From contig JAOARB010000025.1 of NCBI GenBank assembly GCA_025210775.1, forward strand, positions 1 to 64,000: 64,000 nt of DNA, given 5' to 3'. Both the position numbers and the translations under genes were made by a program. The DNA comes from Prolixibacteraceae bacterium (lineage in GTDB: Bacteria; Bacteroidota; Bacteroidia; Bacteroidales; Prolixibacteraceae). The notes under the pieces were generated by a model. That model saw nothing but the letters and a program-made list of their open reading frames with translations, did not search any database and was not told the DNA's origin. Shown one piece after another: positions 45,368-57,149 of this stretch. Within the stretch, counting starts at the first letter, position 1; each line of letters opens with the position of its first letter.

Positions 45368-45559
45368 ATGAAAGCAGTTGCTTATATTAAAGAGTCTTAT
45401 AACGAGTTGGTAAACAAAGTAAGTTGGCCTACTCGAAAGGAGTTGACTAATAGCGCGTTGGTTGTTATGGTTGCTTCTTTTATAATTGCACTGTTAGTGT
45501 TTGTTGTTGATTTCTCTTTTGAGAAATTAATGGGAATGCTTTACGGTTTATTTTTCTAA
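45368..45559 (+). CDS. secE: Preprotein translocase subunit SecE
   Basis: 63 residues from ATG 45368. An upstream in-frame GTG (45296) would add 24 residues unlike any SecE, so it is rejected. The conserved amphipathic helix with VSWPTRKEL is followed by one membrane helix (about 31-50, VVMVASFIIALLVFVVDF). SecE is the essential clamp of the SecYEG channel. nusG starts 18 bp downstream. Confidence 0.96.
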   Translation: MKAVAYIKESYNELVNKVSWPTRKELTNSALVVMVASFIIALLVFVVDFSFEKLMGMLYGLFF

Positions 45560-45577
45560 AATAGCTGGAGGTCGATA

Positions 45578-46126
45578 ATGAGTGTGGATACAAAAAAATG
45601 GTATGTTCTTCGGGCTGTCGGAGGTAAAGAAAAGAAAGTCAAAGAGTATATCGAAGCTGAGATCGCAAATTTAGGTCTCCAGGATTATGTTTCTCAAGTC
45701 TTGATCCCTACTGAAAAGGTGTATCAAATACGTAATGGTAAGAAAATAACAAAAGAAAGAATTTCGCTTCCAGGTTATATTCTTATCGAGGCAATATTGA
45801 TCGGTGAGGTTCCTCATATTTTGAGGGGTATTACTAATGTTATTGGCTTTTTAGCTGATACTAAGACAAATGAGCCGATTCCTATGCGTCAAAGCGAGGT
45901 GAATCGTATTTTGGGTACCATGGATGAAGCAGAGGAGACACTTGAAACTTCAAGTGTTCAGTTTGTTGTGGGAGAGACTGTGAAAGTTATCGATGGACCA
46001 TTCGATGGTTTTAATGGCCTTGTTGAAGAAGTTAACGAGGAGAAAAAGAAACTAAAAGTAATGGTGAAAATTTTCGGTAGAAAGACTCCTTTGGAGCTTG
46101 GCTATATGCAAGTAGAAAAGGAGTAG
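45578..46126 (+). CDS. nusG: Transcription termination/antitermination factor NusG
   Basis: 182 residues: NGN domain (about 5-120; KKWYVLRAVGGKEKKVKEYIE, LPGYILIEA) and a C-terminal KOW domain (about 128-180; VGETVKVIDGPFDGFNGLVEEV). It binds RNA polymerase and suppresses pausing or links to Rho and the ribosome. A strong GGAGG lies 8 nt before ATG 45578. Confidence 0.97.
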   Translation: MSVDTKKWYVLRAVGGKEKKVKEYIEAEIANLGLQDYVSQVLIPTEKVYQIRNGKKITKERISLPGYILIEAILIGEVPHILRGITNVIGFLADTKTNEPIPMRQSEVNRILGTMDEAEETLETSSVQFVVGETVKVIDGPFDGFNGLVEEVNEEKKKLKVMVKIFGRKTPLELGYMQVEKE

Positions 46127-46153
46127 TTTTAATTTATTTCAACTTATTACATT

Positions 46154-46591
46154 ATGGCAAAAGAAGTTGCTGGGTTAATTAAGTTACAGATTAAAGGTGG
46201 TGCTGCGAATCCTTCACCTCCAGTAGGACCTGCATTGGGTGCTAAAGGTGTGAATATCATGCAGTTCTGTAAGCAGTTTAATGCTAGAACGCAAGACCAA
46301 GCTGGAAAAGTACTTCCTGTAATTATTACGGTTTATGCTGATAAGTCTTTCGACTTTATCGTAAAAACCCCACCTGTTGCTGTACAGGTTTTAGAGGCTG
46401 CTAAAGTTAAAAAAGGTTCTTCTGAACCACACGTTAACAAAGTTGCATCTTTGACATGGGAGCAAGTTAGAACTATTGCTGAGGCAAAAATGCCTGACCT
46501 TAACTGTTTTGAGGTAGAATCAGCAATGTCTATGGTGGCTGGTACAGCTCGTAGTATGGGAATTACTGTAACTGGTGATGCACCCTTTTAA
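46154..46591 (+). CDS. rplK: 50S ribosomal protein L11 (uL11)
   Basis: 145 residues with the N-terminal domain ([30 protein letters not shown]) and the C-terminal RNA-binding domain ending [12 protein letters not shown]. It forms the GTPase-associated centre of the 50S subunit. It lies directly before rplA in the conserved L11 operon. Confidence 0.98.
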   Translation: MAKEVAGLIKLQIKGGAANPSPPVGPALGAKGVNIMQFCKQFNARTQDQAGKVLPVIITVYADKSFDFIVKTPPVAVQVLEAAKVKKGSSEPHVNKVASLTWEQVRTIAEAKMPDLNCFEVESAMSMVAGTARSMGITVTGDAPF

Positions 46592-46613
46592 TTAATGAAA
46601 TTTATTTTAAAAA

Positions 46614-47306
46614 ATGGCAAAAATCTCAAAGAATAGGAAAGCTGCTGCTGCAAAATTGGAGCAGGGGAAGATCTATTCACTAGAAGAAGCTGCTTCGTTG
46701 GTGAAAGAAATCACGACAACTAAGTTTGATGCTTCTGTGGATTTGGATGTTCGCCTTGGAGTGGATCCGAGAAAAGCGAATCAAATGGTACGAGGAGTCG
46801 TAACTTTGCCTCATGGAACTGGTAAAGCAGTACGTGTTTTAGCTCTTGTTACTCCAGATAAGGAGCAAGAAGCAAAAGACGCGGGTGCTGATTACGTAGG
46901 TTTGGATGCCTTTATCGATAAGATTAAAGGTGGATGGACTGATGTAGACGTAATTATTACTATGCCTCCAGTTATGGGTAAAGTAGGTGCTCTAGGTCGT
47001 GTTTTAGGTCCTCGTGGTCTTATGCCTAACCCAAAAAGTGGTACTGTTACCATGGAGGTAGGTAAAGCTGTGAAGGAAGTTAAAATGGGTAAAATCGACT
47101 TCAAAGTGGATAAGTATGGTATCGTGCATACTTCAATCGGAAAAGCGTCTTTCGGTGCTGAACAGATTGTAGAAAATGCAAAAGAGTTTGTTGGTATGAT
47201 CAATAAACTTAAGCCTTCGGCTGCAAAAGGTACATACGTTAAAAGTATCTACTTATCAAGTACAATGAGCCCAGGTATTCAAGTTGAACCTAAGTCTATT
47301 GACTAA
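46614..47306 (+). CDS. rplA: 50S ribosomal protein L1 (uL1)
   Basis: 230 residues, full length: [19 protein letters not shown] start, the [24 protein letters not shown] region and [20 protein letters not shown]1 forms the mobile stalk at the E-site and in many bacteria represses its own operon by binding the mRNA leader. Gap of 22 bp after rplK, 14 bp before rplJ. Confidence 0.98.
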   Translation: MAKISKNRKAAAAKLEQGKIYSLEEAASLVKEITTTKFDASVDLDVRLGVDPRKANQMVRGVVTLPHGTGKAVRVLALVTPDKEQEAKDAGADYVGLDAFIDKIKGGWTDVDVIITMPPVMGKVGALGRVLGPRGLMPNPKSGTVTMEVGKAVKEVKMGKIDFKVDKYGIVHTSIGKASFGAEQIVENAKEFVGMINKLKPSAAKGTYVKSIYLSSTMSPGIQVEPKSID

Positions 47307-47320
47307 GTAAAAAAGAAAAT

Positions 47321-47842
47321 ATGAGACGCTCAGAAAAGCAACAATTAGTAGAGTCACTTAGAGAGCAGTTGGATTCATATAGTCACTTTTACTTGGCGGA
47401 TGTAGAGGCACTAAATGCAGAGCAAACAAGTGCTTTAAGACGTCTTTGCTTCCAAAAAGAAGTAAAGTTGGTTGTGGCAAAGAATACACTGTTGCGCAAA
47501 GCTATTGAAGAATCAGATAAAGATGCTTCGGGCTTATTTGACGTATTGAAAGGTAGTACTTCTGTACTGTTCTGTAATACAGGTAACGTACCAGCTAAAT
47601 TGATCAAACAATTCAGCAAAGATAACGGTAAACCTGTATTGAAAGGGGCATTTGTAGAGGAGTCTGTATATGTTGGTGCAGAGACACTAGAAGAACTAGT
47701 AAACATCAAGTCGAAAGAGGAATTGCTTGCAGACGTTATCGCGTTGCTTCAATCTCCAGCGAAGAATGTTATTTCAGCTCTTCAGTCTTCTGGACAAACT
47801 ATTACTGGAGTGCTTAGCGCACTTGAGAACAAAAACGCTTAA
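47321..47842 (+). CDS. rplJ: 50S ribosomal protein L10 (uL10)
   Basis: 173 residues: N-terminal rRNA-binding domain (SHFYLADVEALNAEQTSALRRLC, VVAKNTLLRKAIEES) and a C-terminal helix that carries L7/L12 dimers. Base of the ribosomal stalk. Followed after 48 bp by rplL. Confidence 0.97.
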   Translation: MRRSEKQQLVESLREQLDSYSHFYLADVEALNAEQTSALRRLCFQKEVKLVVAKNTLLRKAIEESDKDASGLFDVLKGSTSVLFCNTGNVPAKLIKQFSKDNGKPVLKGAFVEESVYVGAETLEELVNIKSKEELLADVIALLQSPAKNVISALQSSGQTITGVLSALENKNA

Positions 47843-47890
47843 TAATATTTATATAAATTATTCACTATATCATTTTTAAATTCGAGGAAA

Positions 47891-48262
47891 ATGGCAGATC
47901 TTAATAAACTTGCAGAAGAATTAGTTAACCTTACAGTAAAAGACGTAAACGAATTGGCAACTATCCTTAAAGAGGAGTACGGTATCGAGCCTGCTGCTGC
48001 TGCTGTAGCTGTTGCTGCTCCAGCTGCTGGAGAAGCTGCTGCTGCTGAGCAAACAGAATTCGACGTTATCTTGAAGGCTGCAGGTTCATCAAAACTAGCT
48101 GTAGTTAAATTGGTTAAAGACCTAGCTGGTGTTGGTCTTAAAGAAGCTAAAGAACTAGTTGACGGAGCTCCTAAAGCAATCAAAGAGAAAGTTTCTAAAG
48201 AAGAAGCTGAAGCACTTAAAACACAGCTAACAGAAGCTGGTGCTGAGGTTGAGCTTAAATAA
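47891..48262 (+). CDS. rplL: 50S ribosomal protein L7/L12 (bL12)
   Basis: 123 residues: an N-terminal dimerisation domain, an alanine-rich hinge (about 36-55; [20 protein letters not shown]) and the C-terminal factor-binding domain ([23 protein letters not shown] ... [18 protein letters not shown]). It recruits translation GTPases. The gene is followed by an attenuator-like hairpin before rpoB. Confidence 0.98.
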   Translation: MADLNKLAEELVNLTVKDVNELATILKEEYGIEPAAAAVAVAAPAAGEAAAAEQTEFDVILKAAGSSKLAVVKLVKDLAGVGLKEAKELVDGAPKAIKEKVSKEEAEALKTQLTEAGAEVELK

Positions 48263-48290
48263 GAATTTGACCTTTCTAACGAAGGTTTAT

Positions 48291-48326
48291 GGTTTAGAAT
48301 CCCGTCTTGGGGTTCTAAGCCTTTTT
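48291..48326 (+). terminator. rplL-rpoB intergenic hairpin (attenuator-like)
   Basis: GGTTTAGAATCCC (48291-48303) pairs with GGGGTTCTAAGCC (48309-48321) with one wobble, then TTTTT. Since rpoB follows 38 bp later with no obvious new promoter, it probably reduces rather than stops transcription, as the rplL-rpoB attenuator does in other bacteria. Confidence 0.75.
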
Positions 48327-48363
48327 GCGTTTATGTTTTAGGTTCAATTAATTCGGTTGATTC

Positions 48364-51300
48364 ATGTCTTCACAAACTGTAAAAAATAGGATCAGTTTTG
48401 CTTCCGCAGAAAATCGTTTTGAATATCCAGATTTTCTAGAAGTACAGATCAAATCTTTCAAAGAGTTCTTCCAGTTGGGGGCATCGCCTGAAGAAAGAAA
48501 AATAGAGGGCCTTAATCAGGTATTTCGTGAGAATTTCCCAATTACAGATACTCGAAATAACTTTGTCCTTGAGTTTATTGATTATTCAGTCGATCCACCT
48601 CGCTATACCATTGAGGAGTGTATAGATAGAGGCTTGACTTTTAGTGTGCCAATTAAGGCAAAGTTAAAATTGTATTGTACAGACGAAGAACACGAGGACT
48701 TCGACACTGTGGTTCAGGAGGTTTACTTGGGAACAATTCCTTATATGACTCCAAGTGGATCTTTTGTGATCAATGGTGCTGAGCGTGTTGTTGTTTCACA
48801 GCTTCACCGTTCTCCAGGTGTATTCTTCGGTCAGAGTGTGCATGCAAACGGCACAAAATTATATTCTGCTCGAATCATTCCTTTCAAAGGATCATGGATT
48901 GAATTTGCAACAGACATCAATGGTGTGATGTTTGCTTATATCGATCGTAAAAAGAAATTACCAGTAACTACATTGCTTCGTGCAATTGGATACGAAAGTG
49001 ATAAGGATATTTTAGAGATCTTCGGCTTAGCGGATGAAATTCGCGTGTCTAAGACAGGTATTAAAAAGATTGTAGGTAGAAAGTTAGCTGCTCGTGTGCT
49101 TAAAACATGGGTAGAGGATTTCGTGGATGAGGATACAGGTGAAGTAGTTTCTATCGAGCGTAATGAAGTCATTATCGACCGTGAGACAGTTATCGAGCCT
49201 GAACACCTTGAAGAAATTCTTGATTCTGGTGCTAAAACAATTCTTCTACATAAAGAAGAACAGAATTTAGCAGATTTTGCAATTATCTATAATACACTGC
49301 AAAAAGATCCATGTAACTCGGAGAAGGAAGCAGTATTATATATATACAGACAATTACGTAATTCAGAACCGCCTGATGAGGCTACTGCACGTGATGTCAT
49401 CGAGAAGTTGTTCTTCTCAGAGGTACGTTATGACTTAGGAGAAGTAGGTCGTTACCGTATCAACAAGAAATTAAATCTTGATATTGATTCTGATACTCGC
49501 GTATTGACGAACCAAGATATGATCGAGATCATTAAATATCTTATTAAGTTGATTAACTCTAAGACAGATATTGATGATATTGACCACTTGTCTAACCGTC
49601 GTGTACGTACTGTTGGTGAGCAAATGTATAACCAATTTGGTGTAGGTTTGGCTCGTATGGCACGTACGATTCGTGAGCGTATGAATGTTAGAGATAACGA
49701 AGTGTTTACTCCAACAGATTTGATTAACTCTAAGACTTTGTCTTCTGTGATCAACTCTTTCTTTGGAACGAATGCGTTGTCTCAGTTTATGGATCAAACG
49801 AACCCACTAGCGGAAATGACGCACAAACGTCGTATGTCTGCTCTTGGACCTGGTGGACTTTCTCGTGATCGTGCCGGTTTCGAGGTACGTGATGTTCACT
49901 ATACTCACTATGGTCGTTTGTGTCCTATTGAAACACCAGAGGGACCGAACATTGGTTTGATTTCGTCTCTATGTGTGTTTGCTAAGATTACAGATCTAGG
50001 ATTTATTTCAACTCCTTATCGTCCTGTTGAAGGTGGTACTGTGAATTTGAATAATGAGGATGTTGTTTATCTTACAGCAGAAGAAGAGGAAGGTAAGATC
50101 ATCGCTCAGGCTAATGCTACTTATAATGAGGAGGGTAAATTTGATAATCCTAAAGTGAAAGCTCGTTTGGATGCAGATTATCCTATGGCAGAAGGTGGTG
50201 AGGTTGATTTGATGGACGTAGGTCCTAACCAGATTGCTTCTATTGCTGCATCGTTGATTACTTTCTTAGAGCATGATGATGCGAACCGTGCACTGATGGG
50301 ATCTAACATGATGCGTCAGGCAGTTCCATTGTTACGTCCTCAATCCCCTATCGTAGGTACTGGATTGGAGGCTCGTGTAGCAGAGGATTCACGTGTTCAA
50401 ATTGCTGCTGAAAAAGATGGTGTCATCGATTTCGTTGATGGTAGTAAGATCGTTGTACGTTATGATGCTACTGAAGAAGAACGTTTCGTTCGTTTCGGTG
50501 GTGAAACAGTTACTTATAACGTATCTAAATATAAGAAAACCAACCAAGGTACTTGTATTGACCTTAAGCCTATTGTGACGCCTAACCAACGTGTTAAGAA
50601 AGGTCAAATCTTAACAGAAGGTTATGCGACAGAAAAAGGTGAATTAGCATTAGGACGTAACTTGAAAGTGGCCTTCATGCCATGGCAGGGTTATAACTAT
50701 GAGGATGCGATCGTAATTTCTGAGCGTATTGTTCGTGAAGATGTATTTACATCTGTCCATATTGATGAGTATTCTCTAGAGGTACGTGATACAAAACGTG
50801 GTCTTGAAGAGTTTACTTCTGATATTCCTAATGTTAGTGAAGAAGCGACTCGTAATCTTGATGAGAATGGATTGATCCGTATTGGTGCAGTTGTAAAACC
50901 AGGTGATATCCTTATTGGTAAGATTACTCCTAAAGGAGAGTCTGATCCTTCTCCAGAAGAGAAACTTCTTCGTGCTATCTTTGGTGACAAAGCTGGGGAT
51001 GTTAAAGATGCTTCGTTGAAAGCTTCTCCTTCACTTAAGGGAGTTGTTATTGATAAGCGTTTGTTCTCTCGTGTACAGAAAGATAAAAAATCGAGATCGA
51101 CAACAAAACCATTGTTGGAACAAATTGATCAAGAGTTTGAAATTCAAGCAAACCGTTTGAAAGATATCTTGGTTGAGAAGTTGTTTACTTTGGTGAATGG
51201 AAAAACATCTCAAGGAGTTCAAGATTATTTCGAAGTAGACGTGATCTCTAAAGGAACTAAGTTTACTCAAAAACTTCTTGCTGGTGTTGACTATATGTCG

Positions 51301-52176
51301 GTTAATGCCAATGATTGGACTACAGATGAAGATAAGAATCGTATGATTGTTTCTTTGATCCGTAACTATATCATGAAGCATAAAGAGTTTGAAGCTGTTG
51401 CAAAACGTAAACGTTATAATGTAACTATTGGTGATGAACTTCCAGCTGGGATTATCCAACTTGCGAAGATCTATATCGCTAAGAAAAGAAAGCTTCAAAT
51501 TGGAGATAAGATGGCAGGACGTCACGGTAATAAGGGTATTGTATCTCGTATCGTACGTCAAGAAGATATGCCATTCCTTGAGGATGGAACTCCTGTGGAT
51601 ATCGTATTGAACCCACTTGGTGTACCTTCAAGGATGAACTTAGGACAGATTTATGAGACCGTTCTTGGATGGGCTGGAATGGAATTAGGATGCAAATTTG
51701 CTACTCCTATTTTCGATGGTGCGACTTTGGACGAAATCTCAGGGTTATGTGATGAAGCTGGTGTTCCTCGTTATGGACGTACTCGTCTTGTTAACGGTGA
51801 GACTGGTGAGCGTTTTGACCAACCAGCTACTGTTGGTGTGATCTATATGCTTAAACTTGGTCACATGGTTGAAGATAAAATGCATGCTCGTTCTATTGGA
51901 CCTTACTCTTTGATTACGCAGCAACCATTGGGTGGTAAAGCTCAGTTTGGTGGTCAGCGTTTTGGAGAGATGGAGGTTTGGGCTCTTGAGGCTTACGGTG
52001 CTGCTAATATCCTACAAGAAATCTTGACTGTGAAGTCGGATGACGTTATTGGTAGGGCAAAAGCATACGAGGCTATTGTTAAGGGTGATCCAATGCCTAC
52101 GCCAGGTATTCCTGAGTCGTTGAACGTTCTTCTTCACGAATTACGTGGATTAGGATTGAGTGTTGACCTAGAATAA
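48364..52176 (+). CDS. rpoB: DNA-directed RNA polymerase subunit beta
   Basis: 1270 residues. The rifampicin-pocket region is seen as [34 protein letters not shown] (about 460-500); [35 protein letters not shown] and the C-terminal [22 protein letters not shown] segment follow. It carries half of the active site and the DNA-lobe. In the rifampicin pocket, the Asp (FMDQTN), His (THKRR) and Ser (RRMSALG) residues appear to be the susceptible-type residues, judged by eye only. Confidence 0.99.
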   Translation: MSSQTVKNRISFASAENRFEYPDFLEVQIKSFKEFFQLGASPEERKIEGLNQVFRENFPITDTRNNFVLEFIDYSVDPPRYTIEECIDRGLTFSVPIKAKLKLYCTDEEHEDFDTVVQEVYLGTIPYMTPSGSFVINGAERVVVSQLHRSPGVFFGQSVHANGTKLYSARIIPFKGSWIEFATDINGVMFAYIDRKKKLPVTTLLRAIGYESDKDILEIFGLADEIRVSKTGIKKIVGRKLAARVLKTWVEDFVDEDTGEVVSIERNEVIIDRETVIEPEHLEEILDSGAKTILLHKEEQNLADFAIIYNTLQKDPCNSEKEAVLYIYRQLRNSEPPDEATARDVIEKLFFSEVRYDLGEVGRYRINKKLNLDIDSDTRVLTNQDMIEIIKYLIKLINSKTDIDDIDHLSNRRVRTVGEQMYNQFGVGLARMARTIRERMNVRDNEVFTPTDLINSKTLSSVINSFFGTNALSQFMDQTNPLAEMTHKRRMSALGPGGLSRDRAGFEVRDVHYTHYGRLCPIETPEGPNIGLISSLCVFAKITDLGFISTPYRPVEGGTVNLNNEDVVYLTAEEEEGKIIAQANATYNEEGKFDNPKVKARLDADYPMAEGGEVDLMDVGPNQIASIAASLITFLEHDDANRALMGSNMMRQAVPLLRPQSPIVGTGLEARVAEDSRVQIAAEKDGVIDFVDGSKIVVRYDATEEERFVRFGGETVTYNVSKYKKTNQGTCIDLKPIVTPNQRVKKGQILTEGYATEKGELALGRNLKVAFMPWQGYNYEDAIVISERIVREDVFTSVHIDEYSLEVRDTKRGLEEFTSDIPNVSEEATRNLDENGLIRIGAVVKPGDILIGKITPKGESDPSPEEKLLRAIFGDKAGDVKDASLKASPSLKGVVIDKRLFSRVQKDKKSRSTTKPLLEQIDQEFEIQANRLKDILVEKLFTLVNGKTSQGVQDYFEVDVISKGTKFTQKLLAGVDYMSVNANDWTTDEDKNRMIVSLIRNYIMKHKEFEAVAKRKRYNVTIGDELPAGIIQLAKIYIAKKRKLQIGDKMAGRHGNKGIVSRIVRQEDMPFLEDGTPVDIVLNPLGVPSRMNLGQIYETVLGWAGMELGCKFATPIFDGATLDEISGLCDEAGVPRYGRTRLVNGETGERFDQPATVGVIYMLKLGHMVEDKMHARSIGPYSLITQQPLGGKAQFGGQRFGEMEVWALEAYGAANILQEILTVKSDDVIGRAKAYEAIVKGDPMPTPGIPESLNVLLHELRGLGLSVDLE

Positions 52177-52186
52177 GATATTGAAT

Positions 52187-52216
52187 GGGGAAGGAGTGTT
52201 CTCACTCCTTCCATTT
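52187..52216 (+). other. Hairpin between rpoB and rpoC
   Basis: A perfect 10-bp stem GGAAGGAGTG / CACTCCTTCC (52189-52198 with 52203-52212), TTCT loop, followed by ATTT, which is too weak a T-tract for efficient termination. It may be an mRNA processing or stability element; rpoC starts 40 bp downstream. Confidence 0.6.
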
Positions 52217-52251
52217 CATACGCTGAACTTTAAGTTTATAATATTTGTTTT

Positions 52252-55200
52252 ATGGCATTCAGAAGAGATAATAAGGTTAAAAGTAATTTCTCTAAACTAT
52301 CTATCAGTCTTTCTTCTCCAGAGGAAATTCTAGAAAGATCACACGGAGAGGTTCTTAAGCCTGAAACAATTAACTACCGTACATACAAGCCAGAAAGAGA
52401 TGGCCTTTTCTGTGAACGCATTTTTGGTCCTGTAAAGGATTACGAATGTCACTGCGGGAAATATAAGCGTATCCGTTATCGTGGTATCGTTTGTGACCGT
52501 TGTGGTGTAGAAGTAACAGAAAAAAAAGTACGTCGTGAGCGTATGGGACATATCTCTTTGGTTGTTCCTGTTGCACACATATGGTACTTTAAATCTCTAC
52601 CAAATAAAATTGGTTATCTATTAGGATTACCAACGAAAAAATTAGATACAATCATCTATTACGAAAGATACGTCGTGATTAATGCCGGTGTGAAACGTGA
52701 TGATGGTGTAAAATATTTGGATTTCCTTACTGAAGAAGAATATTTAGATATTCTTGATACGCTTCCTCGTGAGAACCAAATGTTGGATGACGATGATCCA
52801 GATAAGTTTATTGCCAAGATGGGTGCTGAAGCCCTTTATGGACTTCTTGAGCGTCTAGAACTTGACACTATTTCTTATGAACTTCGTCATAAAGCGAGTA
52901 CTGAGACTTCTCAGCAACGTAAGAATGATGCATTGAAGCGTCTTCAAGTTGTGGAAGCTTTCCGTGCTTCGAAGAAAAGAAACCGTCCTGAGTGGATGAT
53001 CGTTAAAGTGGTTCCTGTTATTCCACCAGATCTTCGTCCTCTTGTGCCACTAGATGGTGGACGTTTCGCTACTTCTGATTTGAACGATTTGTATCGTCGT
53101 GTGATTATACGTAACAATCGTTTGAAGCGTCTTATTGAAATTAAGGCTCCAGAAGTAATCCTTCGTAATGAGAAAAGGATGTTACAAGAGTCTGTGGATT
53201 CTTTGTTTGATAACTCTCGTAAATCGAATGCTGTTAAAACAGAGAATAACCGTGCTCTTAAGTCTCTTTCTGATTCATTGAAGGGTAAACAAGGTCGTTT
53301 CCGTCAGAACTTGCTTGGTAAGCGTGTTGACTACTCTGCTCGTTCTGTTATCGTTGTGGGACCTACATTGAAAATTCACGAATGTGGTATTCCTAAGGAT
53401 ATGGCAGCTGAGCTTTATAAGCCTTTCGTTATTCGTAAGCTTATTGAGCGTGGTATCGTGAAAACAGTGAAATCTGCGAAGAAGATTGTTGATAGAAAAG
53501 ATCCTGTTGTTTGGGATATTCTTGAAAATGTGATGAAAGGTCATCCAGTGCTTCTTAACCGTGCACCGACTCTTCACCGTTTGTCTATCCAGTCATTCCA
53601 GCCACGTCTTATTGAAGGTAAAGCAATTCAGCTTCACCCTCTTGCATGTACTGGTTTCAACGCCGATTTCGATGGTGACCAGATGGCGGTTCACTTACCT
53701 TTAGGAAATGCTGCAATTTTGGAAGCTCAGTTGTTGATGCTTTCTGCTCATAACCTTCTTAACCCTGCTAACGGTGCTCCTATTACTGTACCTTCTCAGG
53801 ATATGGTTCTTGGTCTTTATTATATGACCAAACCAAGAAGAGGTGTTAAGGGTGAAGGATTGTGTTTCTACTCTCCTGAAGAAGTTGTGATTGCCCACAA
53901 CGAAGGTAAAGCGGATCTTCACGCGATTGTTAAAGTGAAGACTTATGACCTGAATGAAAAGGGTGAGACTGAATTACGTCTTATTGAGACTACTGTTGGT
54001 CGTATTCTTTTCAACCAATTTGTACCTAGAGAGGCTGGTTATATCGACAAATTGTTGACTAAGAAAGCCTTGAGAGATATTATTGCTCATATCTTGAAAG
54101 TAACTGATAACGCTATTACTGCGAAGTTCTTGGATGATATTAAAAACTTGGGTTACCGTATGGCATACCTTGGTGGTCTATCTTTCAACCTTGCAGATGT
54201 GGTGATTCCAGAAACTAAATCAGAAATGGTTTCGGAAGGTTACAAAGAGGTAGAGGAAATTATGAATAACTATAATATGGGATTCATTACCAATAACGAA
54301 CGTTATAACCAAGTTATTGATACATGGACTCATGTTAACGCGAAGTTGACAAATACAGTGATGAATACTTTAAGTTCTGATAACCAAGGTTTCAATTCTG
54401 TATATATGATGCTTGACTCTGGAGCCCGTGGTTCTAAAGAGCAGATTCGTCAGCTTTGTGGTATGCGTGGACTGATGGCGAAACCTCAAAAGTCTGGATC
54501 TACAGGTGCTCAAATTATTGAGAACCCGATTCTTGCAAACTTTAAAGAGGGACTTTCTGTACTTGAGTACTTTATCTCTACTCACGGTGCTCGTAAAGGT
54601 CTTGCGGATACGGCATTGAAAACAGCCGATGCGGGTTATTTGACTCGTCGTTTGGTGGATGTTGCTCATGACGTTATTGTTTCTGAACAAGATTGTGGTA
54701 CGCTTCGTGGTCTTACTGCTACGGCAATTAAGAACAATGAAGAGATTGTAGCTACTTTGTTTGAGCGTATTGTTGGACGTTGTACTGTTCATGATATTTT
54801 CCATCCATTAACTGGCGATCTTATTGTTCGCGCTGGTGGTGAAATTACTGATGAGATTGCTCAAGTTATCGAAGAATCACCAATTGAACGTGTAGAGATA
54901 CGTTCTGTTCTTACTTGTGAGTCTAAGCAAGGTGTTTGTGCTAAATGTTACGGTACAAACTTAGCTACTGCTAGAATGGCTCAAGAAGGAGAATCTATTG
55001 GTGTGGTAGCTGCTCAGTCAATTGGTGAGCCAGGTACACAGCTTACTCTTCGTACGTTCCACGTAGGGGGTATCGCTGGTAACGTTTCTTCTCAGTCTAC
55101 TGTTGTATCTAAGTATGATGGTATTGCTGAAATTGATGAATTACGTTCAGTTCCATTTGTAGATGAAGATGGTAAGAATGTGGATATCGTAGTGAGTCGT

Positions 55201-56508
55201 CTTGCGGAATTACGCGTAGTGGACAAAAATACGAATATCACTCTTTCTACTCACTCTCTTCCTTATGGTTCGAAATTGTTCATGAAAGAAGGACAAGAGA
55301 TCTCTAAGAACGATATGATTTGTGAATGGGACCCTTATAATGGTGTAATCATTACCGAATATGAAGGTCGTATTGAATTTGCAGATCTAGAAGATGGTAT
55401 TACTTACCGTGAAGAATCGGATGAGCAAACAGGTTTTGCTGAGAAGGTGATTATTGAGAACCGTGATAGAACTAAAAACCCAAGTTTACGTATTGTAGAC
55501 GAGAATGGTGAGTTGTTGAAAATTTATAACCTTCCTGTTGGTGGTCACGTTAACGTAGACGAAGGACAGACGGTTACTAAAGGTGTGGTTCTTGTTAAGA
55601 TTCCTCGTGCTTCTGGTAAAGCGGGTGATATCACCGGTGGTCTTCCTCGTGTTACTGAGTTGTTTGAGGCTCGTAACCCTTCTAACCCAGCTGTAGTTTC
55701 TGAGGTTGATGGTGAGGTTAGCTTCGGTAAAATCAAGCGTGGTAATCGCGAGATTATTGTAACAACACGTTTGAATGATATCAAAAAGTATTTGGTACCT
55801 CTTTCTCGTCAGATTCTTGTACAAGAAAATGACTATGTTCGTGCTGGTACTCCTCTTTCTGATGGAGCAATCACTCCTTCTGATATCTTACGTATTGAAG
55901 GACCTACAAAAGTACAAGAGTACATTGTAAATGAGGTTCAAGACGTATATCGTATGCAGGGTGTGAAGATTAATGACAAGCACTTCGAGGTTATTGTTCG
56001 TCAGATGATGCGTAAAGTAGAGATTGATGATCCGGGAGATACTAAATTCCTAGAGCGTCACTTGATTGATAAGCATGAATTTATGAAAGAGAATGACTGG
56101 ATCTATGACAAGAAAGTGATCTTAGATTCTGGTGATTCAGAAAATTTCAAACCGGGTATGATCGTTACTGCACGTCAGTTGCGTGATGAGAATTCTCAGT
56201 TGCGTCGTAAAGATTTGAAATTAATCGAATCTAGAGATGCTGTTCCTGCTACATCTGGTCAGATCCTACAAGGTATTACACGTGCAGCACTTCAAACGAA
56301 GAGTTGGATGTCAGCTGCATCGTTCCAGGAGACAACTAAAGTCTTGAACGAAGCTGCTATCAACGGTAAAGTTGATAACCTTGAAGGTATGAAAGAGAAT
56401 GTAATCTGTGGTCATTTGATCCCTGCAGGTACGGGACGTAAGTTGTACCGTAACTTAGTAGTTGGTTCAAAAGAAGACTATGATAGATTAGTTGAATCTA
56501 AAGGATAA
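52252..56508 (+). CDS. rpoC: DNA-directed RNA polymerase subunit beta'
   Basis: 1418 residues. The N-terminal zinc-binding site is seen in [25 protein letters not shown]. The catalytic Mg2+ loop NADFDGD falls at 470-476 (Asp472, Asp474, Asp476). The bridge helix/trigger loop region, the second zinc site ([15 protein letters not shown]) and the C-terminal [13 protein letters not shown] are present. It forms the catalytic half and the clamp of RNA polymerase. Start codon ATG 52252. Confidence 0.99.
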   Translation: MAFRRDNKVKSNFSKLSISLSSPEEILERSHGEVLKPETINYRTYKPERDGLFCERIFGPVKDYECHCGKYKRIRYRGIVCDRCGVEVTEKKVRRERMGHISLVVPVAHIWYFKSLPNKIGYLLGLPTKKLDTIIYYERYVVINAGVKRDDGVKYLDFLTEEEYLDILDTLPRENQMLDDDDPDKFIAKMGAEALYGLLERLELDTISYELRHKASTETSQQRKNDALKRLQVVEAFRASKKRNRPEWMIVKVVPVIPPDLRPLVPLDGGRFATSDLNDLYRRVIIRNNRLKRLIEIKAPEVILRNEKRMLQESVDSLFDNSRKSNAVKTENNRALKSLSDSLKGKQGRFRQNLLGKRVDYSARSVIVVGPTLKIHECGIPKDMAAELYKPFVIRKLIERGIVKTVKSAKKIVDRKDPVVWDILENVMKGHPVLLNRAPTLHRLSIQSFQPRLIEGKAIQLHPLACTGFNADFDGDQMAVHLPLGNAAILEAQLLMLSAHNLLNPANGAPITVPSQDMVLGLYYMTKPRRGVKGEGLCFYSPEEVVIAHNEGKADLHAIVKVKTYDLNEKGETELRLIETTVGRILFNQFVPREAGYIDKLLTKKALRDIIAHILKVTDNAITAKFLDDIKNLGYRMAYLGGLSFNLADVVIPETKSEMVSEGYKEVEEIMNNYNMGFITNNERYNQVIDTWTHVNAKLTNTVMNTLSSDNQGFNSVYMMLDSGARGSKEQIRQLCGMRGLMAKPQKSGSTGAQIIENPILANFKEGLSVLEYFISTHGARKGLADTALKTADAGYLTRRLVDVAHDVIVSEQDCGTLRGLTATAIKNNEEIVATLFERIVGRCTVHDIFHPLTGDLIVRAGGEITDEIAQVIEESPIERVEIRSVLTCESKQGVCAKCYGTNLATARMAQEGESIGVVAAQSIGEPGTQLTLRTFHVGGIAGNVSSQSTVVSKYDGIAEIDELRSVPFVDEDGKNVDIVVSRLAELRVVDKNTNITLSTHSLPYGSKLFMKEGQEISKNDMICEWDPYNGVIITEYEGRIEFADLEDGITYREESDEQTGFAEKVIIENRDRTKNPSLRIVDENGELLKIYNLPVGGHVNVDEGQTVTKGVVLVKIPRASGKAGDITGGLPRVTELFEARNPSNPAVVSEVDGEVSFGKIKRGNREIIVTTRLNDIKKYLVPLSRQILVQENDYVRAGTPLSDGAITPSDILRIEGPTKVQEYIVNEVQDVYRMQGVKINDKHFEVIVRQMMRKVEIDDPGDTKFLERHLIDKHEFMKENDWIYDKKVILDSGDSENFKPGMIVTARQLRDENSQLRRKDLKLIESRDAVPATSGQILQGITRAALQTKSWMSAASFQETTKVLNEAAINGKVDNLEGMKENVICGHLIPAGTGRKLYRNLVVGSKEDYDRLVESKG

Positions 56509-56517
56509 TATATAGTT

Positions 56518-56832
56518 ATGAATAGAGAAGAGAATCAATCAATAAGTATCGAGTTACCTGAAGAGGTAGCGGAAGGTACATATTCAAACCTAGCAGTGAT
56601 TTCTCACTCTAGTTCTGAGTTTGTAATGGATTTCATTAGAATGATGCCAGGCGTTGAAAAGGCGAAAGTTAAATCGCGTGTGGTTATGTGCCCAGAACAT
56701 GCAAAACGACTATTATTGACGTTAGAAGAAAACATTCGTAGATATGAAGCAATGCATGGTCCGATAAAACTTCAAGGGGAGCCTGATATGCCTCCTCCAA
56801 TGAATTTTGGAGGTCCTGCTGCTCAAGCATAA
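56518..56832 (+). CDS. DUF3467 family protein
   Basis: 104 residues, starting 10 bp after rpoC. Family features visible: IELPEEVAEGTYSNLAVISHSSSEFVMDF, MMPGVEKAKVKSRVVMCPEHAKRLLLTLEENIRRYE, and an MPPPMNFGG tail. The family's role is unknown; its constant place behind rpoC in Bacteroidota suggests a link to transcription, but this is inference. It ends at a strong terminator that closes the whole rpo operon. Confidence 0.92.
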   Translation: MNREENQSISIELPEEVAEGTYSNLAVISHSSSEFVMDFIRMMPGVEKAKVKSRVVMCPEHAKRLLLTLEENIRRYEAMHGPIKLQGEPDMPPPMNFGGPAAQA

Positions 56833-56835
56833 TTT

Positions 56836-56870
56836 AAAAAGGAGATACTCACTGAGTATCTCCTTTTTTT
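56836..56870 (+). terminator. Terminator of the rpoBC-DUF3467 operon
   Basis: AAAAAGGAGATACTC (56836-56850) pairs perfectly with GAGTATCTCCTTTTT (56854-56868), 3-nt loop, T7 tail. Confidence 0.93.
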
Positions 56871-57149
56871 AGCCTTAATCGAGAGGTTATGACATTATTG
56901 TATCTATTGGTAGTGTATGTGCTAAGTTATTTATGTTTTGACGTCAAATTGATTGGAGGCCTAGACTCATTTAATCCCACTTTTTTCTACATCTTCATAG
57001 AACTATTGATCTAAATAGGTTAATTTGTTCTACTCTTTCACTCTTTGTTGATATTTTACTTCTTATCCTGAATCGATCTTGATGATCGATATAAAAAAAA
57101 CGACCTCTCAATATGAGAAGTCGTCTTTCAGTTTCTTTAAATTATACTA
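56871..57149. other. Intergenic region with a possible small membrane ORF
   Basis: Between the rpo terminator and the thioredoxin gene (minus). A 41-codon plus-strand frame (56889-57014) begins M-T-L-L-Y-L-L-V-V-Y-V-L and could encode a one-helix membrane peptide; GAGAGG is present but only 2 nt from the ATG, so translation is doubtful. ATCGATC/GATCGAT (57072-57090) is a short palindrome. The thioredoxin terminator occupies the right end. Confidence 0.3.
57092..57124 (-). terminator. Terminator after thioredoxin gene
   Basis: On the minus strand ACGACTTCTCA and TGAGAGGTCGT (plus 57114-57124 and 57100-57110, one mismatch) form the stem, followed by TTTTTTT. Confidence 0.85.
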
